Shown here piece after piece: positions 56,338 through 64,000 of a stretch of DNA of 64,000 nt. The stretch comes from Tritrichomonas foetus (Eukaryota; Parabasalia; Tritrichomonadida; Tritrichomonadidae). The translations under genes and the position numbers were made by a program. The stretch spans positions 48,134-112,133 of the forward strand of contig MLAK01000915.1 of the NCBI GenBank assembly GCA_001839685.1, given 5' to 3'. The notes below the pieces were generated by a model. It was not told the origin of the DNA. It was given only the letters and a program-made list of their open reading frames with translations, and made no database searches. The stretch's first letter is position 1; every line of letters starts with the position of its first letter.

Positions 56338-58215
56338 TTAAATTGATGATTCCATTACCTGAATTTCATTTTGATAGAATTGTCGAATTGCATGACCAGA
56401 TAATTTTAATGAAGGTGTCATCATTCCATTATCGGTTGTGAATTCATTATTTGTGATGAAAACATTTTTAATTTTTTCAAATCCAAGCAAATTATTATCA
56501 TTTGCTTTATTATCAAGATTCCTTAAGATTGTATTTTTGTCAACGCCTGGTTCAGTCACAACGATGGCTGTTAAGAATCTTGAATGCATTCCAGCATGAA
56601 TATAAATTTGTTTCACCTTTTCAGTAGTTGAATAAATATCATATAATTTCTGAAGTGATACATATTCCCCTTGAGAAAGCTTGATATGTTCTTTACATCG
56701 TCCAATCATTTCTAATTGACCGGTTTTATTTAATTGGAAAATATCTCCAGTTTTGAAGAAACCATCAGGAGTAAATGCATTTTTTGTTGATTCATCATCT
56801 TTATAATATCCAGCGAAAATCGAAGGTCCGCGCACAAGTAATTCACCGCACATATCAGTAGAATTATAATGATCAACTGTTCTCATTTTGGCTTCACACC
56901 ATGGCAAAAGTGCTCCACAATTACCATTCAAAACATCGGTTGATCGTTGAACACAACAACTTGATGTACTTTCAGTTAATCCATAACCTTGAAGGAAAGA
57001 TGCATTTGTAGCAATTCGAATAAATTGCTGAACTTTTGGTGGAAGTGCTGATCCACCACTTACAAACAAACGAACATTTCCACCAAGTGCATCTCTAAAC
57101 GGCTTTAATAGGAAATCAACTCCAGGAAATGATTTAACTCTGAAGTTTTTTAAGAGAAAAGATTTTACTCCAAAAATAGAATGAACTGCAGCACGTGCAG
57201 CAAAAGATTTAGTTTGTAATTTTTCATTCATTGCCGTATATATTCTTTCAAAAACGCGAGTAACGCCACAAATAATGGTTGGTTTGAATAAATTCAATTC
57301 TTCCATCAATCTTTTAATATTCCCTGAATAAAAAGCAACTCTACCAATAACTTTCATAGCAACAACATGCTGTACACCTTCATAAACGTGTGCAAGTGGT
57401 AAGTAAGATAACATTTTATCATCACGACTAAAAGGGTAGGCATAAGTGTAAATTGAAGCAGCAGTTGATATGAAATTTGCATGTGTGACAATACATCCTT
57501 TTGGATTGCCAGTTGTTCCAGAAGTATACATAATAAATGCTGGCGTTGATGGTTGGGGTGGATGATGTGGATAAATATTATCATATTTTAAAATTTCACT
57601 ATAATTATGAAGTTTAATCGATGTTTTTGGAATATGATCGTAATCATATGGTGAATCTTCAACATCGATAATAATTATATCACTAAGTGGACTATCATCA
57701 TCAAGGTTGTGAATCAACTCATTAACTTTTGTAGATATTACAAATGACACACGGAGATTTGCATGCTTAATGATATAATTCATTGCTGCCCAACCGTATG
57801 TATCGTAAATCGGAACTGGAATCAACCCGTATGCATAACAAGCATATTGTGCAACAACCCACTCTAAACGACTAAATGATAGTATTCCAATATGTTCATC
57901 ATTTTTAATTCCAAGAGAAACAATGTAAGATCCAACAGAATTTCTCATTTCAGAAAATTGATTTCGTGAAATAAAAGTAAAACTATTTTGCCATTTACCA
58001 TTTCTAAAATCACGATAACCATAGAAATCATCATCTGGAGCAATTGATTTTGTGTAAAGATAGAGATCTTCAATTGTCCCAACATTTGGCAGATCTGGAA
58101 AACGAGACATCAAGCGATTAGAATCGTATTTATTCATTAGAGGGGAATTTAGAAGTGGTGTTTCATCAGGGAATTGGTTCTCACCAGAAATGATGCAAGA
58201 TGCGTCTGAACCCAT
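56338..58215 (-). CDS. Long-chain acyl-CoA synthetase
   Basis: 625 residues of the ANL (AMP-binding) superfamily. Core motifs: P-loop MYTSGTTGNPKGCIVTH, YLPLAHVYEGVQ, the FVSGGSALPP segment, adenine-binding GYGLTES, and the hinge region FFKTGDIFQLNKTGQLEMIGRCKEHIKLSQGEYVSLQKL, which carries the long-chain-specific spacing (GEY-S instead of G-KI-P). It activates fatty acids to acyl-CoA with ATP. Trichomonads scavenge lipids, so this serves acyl transfer into host-derived phospholipids rather than beta-oxidation (inference). No signal peptide; membrane association is common in the family. Confidence 0.95.
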   Translation of the reverse strand: MGSDASCIISGENQFPDETPLLNSPLMNKYDSNRLMSRFPDLPNVGTIEDLYLYTKSIAPDDDFYGYRDFRNGKWQNSFTFISRNQFSEMRNSVGSYIVSLGIKNDEHIGILSFSRLEWVVAQYACYAYGLIPVPIYDTYGWAAMNYIIKHANLRVSFVISTKVNELIHNLDDDSPLSDIIIIDVEDSPYDYDHIPKTSIKLHNYSEILKYDNIYPHHPPQPSTPAFIMYTSGTTGNPKGCIVTHANFISTAASIYTYAYPFSRDDKMLSYLPLAHVYEGVQHVVAMKVIGRVAFYSGNIKRLMEELNLFKPTIICGVTRVFERIYTAMNEKLQTKSFAARAAVHSIFGVKSFLLKNFRVKSFPGVDFLLKPFRDALGGNVRLFVSGGSALPPKVQQFIRIATNASFLQGYGLTESTSSCCVQRSTDVLNGNCGALLPWCEAKMRTVDHYNSTDMCGELLVRGPSIFAGYYKDDESTKNAFTPDGFFKTGDIFQLNKTGQLEMIGRCKEHIKLSQGEYVSLQKLYDIYSTTEKVKQIYIHAGMHSRFLTAIVVTEPGVDKNTILRNLDNKANDNNLLGFEKIKNVFITNNEFTTDNGMMTPSLKLSGHAIRQFYQNEIQVMESSI

Positions 58216-59485
58216 CTGAACTTATCATCGGAAAACTACTTTGTGAGTTTATCTGGCTATATACTCTCAAAAATATTCACACCGGATTAGGGGCAGAGTC
58301 AAACTTTTGTTATTTGGTCGTTCTTGTCAGATTTCCCGAAGTGCTGTTTAATTAATTTTCCCACTGCTATATAAGAAGATATCAACATTTGGGAACGATC
58401 TGTCAGTGAATACATGTGACTCCAAATCAGGTTTCATTATGAATTATTTATTCAGTTTCTATCATGTTTATATCAAACTCTTATTGAACTGGAAGTTATC
58501 AAAAATCAGGTTTCGAAATAACATTAGCATTGCATGAATTTACAAATACTTCACTTTCTCCTATTATTGAACAATATCTAATCTTGAAAATTTTTTATCA
58601 AAGTTTCTTATAAAAATGATGTTCTCAATATTAATAGATTTTCAAGAAAGAAGTGATTTTTCTTGTTTTGTTGCTATCATACTCCCATCATCACAGTAAA
58701 ATTTACCAATCAAATCAAATAATTTAGGTTTAAAATAATATCATGGACATTTTAAGGAGAAAGCACAATAATCTTCTGTTCTTCTTTAGAATCTAATTAA
58801 ATCTCTCTTTCACTAAGCATGATTGTCAAATTGTCATCGTTTTGACCGTTTTTGGTTTTCAAATTTTTTCATAATTTTTGGTAATTCATTTAATTACCAA
58901 AAAATGCTCCATTATTTTTTTTGAAATACCCATAAAGTGTCTGATAATCTTATTGATATCCTATATTAATTCTCCTCATATCAAAAAAATTTCTTTTTCT
59001 TTCTCAAATGATTTTGTAAAATCAAAATAAATAAAATTATATCCTTTGCCATATGTGCGAAGGAATTTCGCTCATAAAATGAATCATGACATTATTCAAA
59101 ACCTATTGTCTTAATGCTTAAATGAATATTCCCAACAATTTCAAAGTATATTATATAATATATTTATCAAATATGTAATTGAATTTATTCAATAACATGA
59201 TTTTCTTTTGGATAATAAGCTCAGTGGCTTTTTGCCACTTAGAATATGCTTCAAAAATTTTCTTATAAAAGTACAGCCAGTTATTTCAATTTTGCAAAAT
59301 ATTATGAGGACACTTTGCCAATTATTATTTCTTCTCCATTAATTTTTAAGTAAGGCAGTTTGATGTGATGTTGATAATATTGAAAATGAACGAATATATT
59401 TTTATTGCATATTTCTATTTTTGAATTCTCATAGAAATCATTTTGATTTCAGAATTTTTTCAAAACTTATTGCACTTTAATCACG
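58216..59485. other. Intergenic between divergent genes, weak coding-like fragments
   Basis: 1,270 bp. One plus-strand frame at 58488-58610 is open for 41 codons without ATG (TGSYQKSGFEITLALHEFTN), possibly a relic. A small hairpin, AGTGGC-TTTTT-GCCACT, lies near 59224-59240. Otherwise AT-rich with no clear content. Confidence 0.3.
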
Positions 59486-59491
59486 TCATTT
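59486..59491 (+). promoter_or_regulatory. Initiator element of the beta-helix protein gene
   Basis: TCATTT with +1 at 59488, only 5 nt before the ATG at 59493. It supports 59493 as the start of the long frame. Confidence 0.5.
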
Positions 59492-59492
59492 C

Positions 59493-62400
59493 ATGTTCAC
59501 CCTTTTCTTCATCTTCGGTTTTAAGCTGCACACAACTGAGGAACTCCGATATGAAGGAAACTTCGGGAAATTCCGTAACAGCAAAAACATGGAAAAAGAA
59601 AACCTTGTGAATCAAAAGTCAACGAAAGCATCACAGTTTGGCTGTGATCCAGTAGATTATTTACATCACAACCAAGGAAAAGAATGGCTCGAGATCAATA
59701 GCTCCACAGATTCCTATATCGGGTGTGAAGTGGAAAATCAGAAGCTTGTTCTCCAAGGTAACACAATGGTCCGTGTTATCCGTAAAGAAAAAAAAGATGA
59801 ATTTGGATTAATCACAGTGAGCAATGCTGACTTTATATGCAGAGTTAATCATTTCTTTGCTTGTGGAGCCAGATCATCAAAAGGGTCAACTATATTGTTC
59901 AAAGGATCAGGTGAGCATCGAATTGATGGTTCAAGGTTCAATTGGTGTGGTCTAAAAGATTCTGGAGATAGCTCAGTTATTTACATCTCAGGAAGTTCTA
60001 CCAATGAATTTACTCATGTCTCATTTGATAATTGGAATCGTGATGATGTACTTGAACAAGGTAAACAAACTAATCCACGGCCNGAAGACATAGGACTAGT
60101 TCGTGCTATTTTTATCTTGGATTCTGCCAGTTTATACTCCGATGATGTTTACTGTTTTAACCATTCAGCTACAACNTTTGGCGGTTTTATGAGGACAAAT
60201 ACAACNGGNAATGTAACTCTGATAACTGGCACTGTTAGGTATTGTAGGGATCGTTCCAACATATCAGGAGGAATTTACATCGGTTCAGGATCAACAGGAA
60301 CTACTGTAATTGATGGTCTAATTTTTAAAGACGATGGCCCTGAACACNAATATACAAATANNAATGGTCTTTTACCTGCATGTATTTATGTCNATGGAGC
60401 AAATGTTACAATAATCAACAATGAATTCTATTTCGCTGAGTATATGGATATTTCATGTCGAGCAATTTTCATTCAATATCAAATTAATGCTTTAATCCAA
60501 GGAAATAAATTTTGGCAATTGAAAAGAGGTATTGTGATTGCAGGAAAAGAGGATCCNAAGAACAGGTTTACTNACGAAAATATCCGGGTAATTGATAATA
60601 GTTTCACTGCATTAACCGAAGGTGTTGATGGCGTTGCAATTGAAGCTAATTTTACAAATCCTAACTCATATATTGAAGGAAATAGATGTACAAATTTAAC
60701 GGGAAATAATTATGCTTATATAAATATGACNGTACATGGAATTACCGCTCCNAANTACACGATATCCAACCATTACTTTAGTAATCATTCTTCTAATNCT
60801 NATGGCAAAGTTGTATCTATCACTCTTCTTCCATCGGGTAAAAAGCTGATTTTCGCTGGCTGTACTTTTTCTTCTAACAGCGCAAAAGCAAATGGTGGTG
60901 CTCTTCACATTACACAACCAGTAGCATTTATAGATTGTGATTTTATTAATAACACAGCTGTTAAAGGTGCAGCTCTTTCATTTATTTTTACAAATGGATG
61001 CATTATAGATAACTGCAGATTTACAGAAAATATAGCGACTGAAAATGGCGGCTCAATTTATATCGCATCACCAACTCGTGCTGGAGAAGCTACCGATTTC
61101 GAAATAATAGGTTGCACTTTTACAGGAAATACAGGGAAAGAAGCACACTGCGTTTATTTTGATCAAATGAATTCAAAACTGATTGTCGAAAATTGTGATT
61201 TCATAAATAACAAATTTATGACTGGTTCCGAATATGGTTCATGCATTTTCACAAAAGCTATTGAAACAGTTGTTCATGAGTCAAAATTCATGGCAGAAAA
61301 TAATGCTCAATCTTGTGGTGGTATTAATTGTACCAGGAAATCAACTCTCACCGTCACTCATTGTCAATTTACCGGAATGAATGCTGGAAATCAAAAAGGG
61401 GGAGGAGGAGGAGGAATAGCCTATTCTTGCAATAAAGCAGAACAGACAACCGAATCAATTACTATTTCTGATTGTGTATTTACAAATAATACTGGTATTA
61501 ATGGTGTTGCTATGCTTCTACAACCAGTTTCAACCATTCCAGCTATTTCCAGTTGTACCATTCAAGACCATCGATTAACGAATGCCATTCTGTCTATTTT
61601 CTTCCAATATGATACTGATAATACTGATTTTCCATTGAACGATATGAAATTCTACCGTAATTCCCATGATAATTCAGAAAATTTTGATATGGGGGCCACT
61701 GGAATTTGGATTGCTGAATCACAAAATCTTGCAACCTATCAAGTTGCATGTCATATCATATTCACACGCTGCGAGTTTATATCAAACTCTGCTCCATCAT
61801 ATGGCGGTGCCTTTGGTTATGGAGGCAGTGAACGTCTTTGGGGACTTGAACTTACATTTGATAACTGCGACTTTTTATATAATGAATGTAATAAAGGTTA
61901 TGGTGGAGCATTAAGAATAATGACCCAAAAACCTGTTTCCATNATAAATTGCACTTTNAATGGCAATATTGCTCGTGGAGTAACATCCTCNGTNAATGCA
62001 GGAGGAGGAGGAGCTATTACGTTTGGTTCAACTGTTCCATCTATTACTATTCNTGGATGTGATTTCCAAAACTGTTCGGCCCCACAAGCATCATTTATCT
62101 ATTCTGATGGGGAAGCTAAAACGGTTAATATTTCTCACTGCACTTTTTCAAACTTACCCACTGGCCAAAAGAATAGTATATCTATTCAACTTCCAAGCGC
62201 AACTAACCAACCTTTTACTTTTGAATCAAACAAATTTATTGGATTACGTTGCGAAGGTTCAGATGGAAGCTCTGGTCTTCATCTTGTTACCAATTCAGAT
62301 TGTGAAATCACAAATTGTATTTTCCAAAACTGTGAATTTGTGATTAATGATAAACATGAAACTGGCATGTTGGCTGTTTCCGGTAATTCAGATCATATCC

Positions 62401-64000
62401 TGACTGTGGATTCATGTACATTTCAAATAACAGATGATTCAATTACATCAGATAGCGCAAGAGCTATTTATGTTCGCAATGAACATGGACTTCAAGTTGT
62501 TAATTGCATTTTCCAAAGCTTTCTTACTATAACAAGAACAGGTGCAGCTTTAGAATCAGATTCTCAAACAAAATCGATTCCAATTTATAATTGCACATTC
62601 CAAAACGTCAAAGCACACAGTCTGATCCATTACGAACATTGCCAAGAAATTGATGTGGAACTTTGCCAATTTATTTCTATTAAAACTAANTGCGCTCAAG
62701 GTATCATTTATAATNNAAAAGTCAAAACCTATAGCCTCACAAGCTGTATTTTTAATGAATGTGGTGGTTTGTATGAAAATTATCCTGAAGTTAATAGTGG
62801 TGCTATTGGTGTGTATTCTTCGGCAGAAAANGTAACCATCTTCAATTGTACCTTTGATACTTGCCAAACCATTCCTCCACCAGGTAAAACTCCNAATGGT
62901 GGTGCTATCAATATCATTGGAGGTAACTTGAAGAGTGTTTTAATTTCACAATGCCGATTCCTCAAATGCCGTATTTCTGGGGAAGGTTTGGCAGTCTATA
63001 TTGGATCATCAAAACATACCGAACTTCGGGATAATATTTTCGAAAACTCTATTGCCAATACATCTGTTAATAATGACGCCCAAGCAAAATTCGCTGTTTA
63101 TGTTGACAAAGCTGATGAATTATTATATCAAAACAACTCCATTTTAGAAACAGGAGACTTCTTTGGAAATGGTTCAGGCTTGTGTTGTCGCGAAGCCAAA
63201 TCAATCACCATTGATTCTTCCTTATTTTCGAACTTAAAACGAATGTACGCATTAAGATGCACCTCTTCAGATGAACTTATCATTGAAAACTCAACATGGG
63301 ATAAGATCTCTGGAGGAAATGGCGTCTATTTCATGATTAACTGTTCTAACTCTGATCCGATATTCCGCAATAATACATTGAAAAACCATATATTAATTCC
63401 TGATTGTAATGAACAATATCTTGGAAATCTTCTTGGTAAGACTGAATCACGAATAGAAAATTGTACTTTTGAAAACAATGAAGCTCGATGTAAATATGGT
63501 GGTGGTATTGGAATGTGGTGTCAATCAACAACAAATTATTATATTAATTGTACATTCAAAAACAATCACGCATATTGTCCTGTCAGTACAATAGACGATG
63601 GAATTGGCCGAGGTGGTGCCATAACTCTTGGTGGCTCTCTTGGTAATGTTAACACAATCATTCAAGACTGCCGTTTTGAAAATAACCGCGCTGATAAAGA
63701 AGGAGGAGCTATTTCCATCACATTAAATAAAGAAAAAAATCCCATTTGCGAAATTACAAATTGCGTTTTCATGAATAATCAAGCTGCCAGACAAGACTTT
63801 GGAAACGCTACATCAAATCGAGCTCTTGGTGGCTCTATTCATATTAACGGTGATGGTCAGGTTACNATCAGTGGATGCTCATTTTCAAGTAACAGTGCTC
63901 ATGAAGATGGCCACGCAATTTATTCCCAAGGGGATGCACAGGTTTTAATTACTGGAAAATGTACATTTAGAGATAATGCCAGAATTGGAGGATCACAAAT
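59493..64000 (+). CDS. Giant right-handed beta-helix (Pmp-like) surface protein, 3' partial
   Basis: One frame runs from ATG 59493 past the right edge, 1,502 codons so far with no stop, although 26 N bases break it for a simple ORF finder. The N-terminus MFTLFFIFGFKLHTTEEL looks like a signal peptide or anchor. From about residue 280 on the sequence is made of repeated beta-helix rungs of 20-30 residues with the motifs C-x-F-x-x-N and GGAI/GGAL, for example IFAGCTFSSNSAKANGGALH, INCTFKNNHAYC...GGAITLGG and IQDCRFENNRADKEGGAIS. These FxxN and GGA[ILV] motifs are those of chlamydial polymorphic membrane proteins and the trichomonad Pmp-like surface family. The fold is a long solenoid likely displayed on the cell surface, perhaps as an adhesin (inferred). 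The C-terminal anchor is outside the window. Confidence 0.92.
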   Translation, partial: MFTLFFIFGFKLHTTEELRYEGNFGKFRNSKNMEKENLVNQKSTKASQFGCDPVDYLHHNQGKEWLEINSSTDSYIGCEVENQKLVLQGNTMVRVIRKEKKDEFGLITVSNADFICRVNHFFACGARSSKGSTILFKGSGEHRIDGSRFNWCGLKDSGDSSVIYISGSSTNEFTHVSFDNWNRDDVLEQGKQTNPRXEDIGLVRAIFILDSASLYSDDVYCFNHSATXFGGFMRTNTXXNVTLITGTVRYCRDRSNISGGIYIGSGSTGTTVIDGLIFKDDGPEHXYTNXNGLLPACIYVXGANVTIINNEFYFAEYMDISCRAIFIQYQINALIQGNKFWQLKRGIVIAGKEDXKNRFTXENIRVIDNSFTALTEGVDGVAIEANFTNPNSYIEGNRCTNLTGNNYAYINMXVHGITAXXYTISNHYFSNHSSNXXGKVVSITLLPSGKKLIFAGCTFSSNSAKANGGALHITQPVAFIDCDFINNTAVKGAALSFIFTNGCIIDNCRFTENIATENGGSIYIASPTRAGEATDFEIIGCTFTGNTGKEAHCVYFDQMNSKLIVENCDFINNKFMTGSEYGSCIFTKAIETVVHESKFMAENNAQSCGGINCTRKSTLTVTHCQFTGMNAGNQKGGGGGGIAYSCNKAEQTTESITISDCVFTNNTGINGVAMLLQPVSTIPAISSCTIQDHRLTNAILSIFFQYDTDNTDFPLNDMKFYRNSHDNSENFDMGATGIWIAESQNLATYQVACHIIFTRCEFISNSAPSYGGAFGYGGSERLWGLELTFDNCDFLYNECNKGYGGALRIMTQKPVSXINCTXNGNIARGVTSXXNAGGGGAITFGSTVPSITIXGCDFQNCSAPQASFIYSDGEAKTVNISHCTFSNLPTGQKNSISIQLPSATNQPFTFESNKFIGLRCEGSDGSSGLHLVTNSDCEITNCIFQNCEFVINDKHETGMLAVSGNSDHILTVDSCTFQITDDSITSDSARAIYVRNEHGLQVVNCIFQSFLTITRTGAALESDSQTKSIPIYNCTFQNVKAHSLIHYEHCQEIDVELCQFISIKTXCAQGIIYNXKVKTYSLTSCIFNECGGLYENYPEVNSGAIGVYSSAEXVTIFNCTFDTCQTIPPPGKTXNGGAINIIGGNLKSVLISQCRFLKCRISGEGLAVYIGSSKHTELRDNIFENSIANTSVNNDAQAKFAVYVDKADELLYQNNSILETGDFFGNGSGLCCREAKSITIDSSLFSNLKRMYALRCTSSDELIIENSTWDKISGGNGVYFMINCSNSDPIFRNNTLKNHILIPDCNEQYLGNLLGKTESRIENCTFENNEARCKYGGGIGMWCQSTTNYYINCTFKNNHAYCPVSTIDDGIGRGGAITLGGSLGNVNTIIQDCRFENNRADKEGGAISITLNKEKNPICEITNCVFMNNQAARQDFGNATSNRALGGSIHINGDGQVXISGCSFSSNSAHEDGHAIYSQGDAQVLITGKCTFRDNARIGGSQ

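Noticed and set aside
61666..62343. Plus-strand frames at 61666-61914 and 61996-62343.
   Set aside because: They are in a different frame from the continuous beta-helix reading, which has GGA and FxxN motifs across the same bases.
1..64000. tRNA, rRNA or other structured RNA genes.
   Set aside because: I scanned for B-box-like GGTTCGAATCC strings and rRNA-like GC-richer blocks and saw none that could be folded convincingly by eye.

Overview
The window is eukaryotic nuclear DNA from a parabasalid, most likely a Tritrichomonas-like trichomonad. It is strongly AT-rich and densely packed on both strands. Genes are uninterrupted, with no GTAYGT...ACTAACACACAG introns seen. 5' leaders are very short, often starting at a TCA(T/C)-type Initiator a few bases before the ATG. 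The gene content also fits a trichomonad: beta-helix surface proteins, BEACH, BTB and trichohyalin-like coiled-coil proteins, a discoidin-type (F5/8C) gene relic, and a Tc1/mariner-class DNA transposon. The species is inferred, not proven.

Layout. 1-15.7 kb: tail of a coiled-coil protein; a PH-domain AGC (Akt-like) kinase head-to-head with a Raptor homologue (TORC1); a HEAT-repeat protein; the spliceosomal cyclophilin PPWD1, divergent from an acidic-tailed helical protein; a membrane protein with a probable beta-helix ectodomain; a Mediator subunit 8-like protein; an ARL6IP1-like ER-shaping protein. 16.04-18.10 kb: a complete TA-flanked pogo/Fot1-like transposon with perfect 42-bp inverted repeats and an intact transposase, inserted 54 bp beyond the stop of a 2,566-residue BEACH-WD40 protein (18.16-25.86 kb). 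26-45.8 kb: CCDC177-like coiled coil, a repeat-motif protein with a candidate eIF4E-binding site, ribosomal protein S23 (uS12), a TBC RabGAP, a BTB-tubby-like protein, a radical SAM/SPASM enzyme, cysteinyl-tRNA synthetase and three coiled-coil or membrane proteins. 46-58.2 kb: a drug/metabolite-superfamily transporter, a papain-family protease, a Sec1/Vps33 protein, AP-1 gamma adaptin and a long-chain acyl-CoA synthetase. 59.5-64 kb: the first 1,502 codons of a giant right-handed beta-helix surface protein, one continuous frame scattered with 26 N bases and running off the right edge.

Functional themes: nutrient/growth signalling (Akt-like kinase, Raptor), membrane traffic (BEACH, TBC, Sec1/Vps33, AP-1 gamma, ARL6IP1), translation and RNA (S23, CysRS, PPWD1, possible 4E-binding protein) and surface proteins. 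Genes appear to be transcribed singly, with several head-to-head pairs. Several longer intergenic gaps hold decayed protein-coding relics, the clearest being an F5/8 type C domain with three in-frame stops. The most unusual gene is the SPASM-type radical SAM enzyme, with a complete auxiliary-cluster cysteine signature and a 49-codon open frame just upstream on the same strand.
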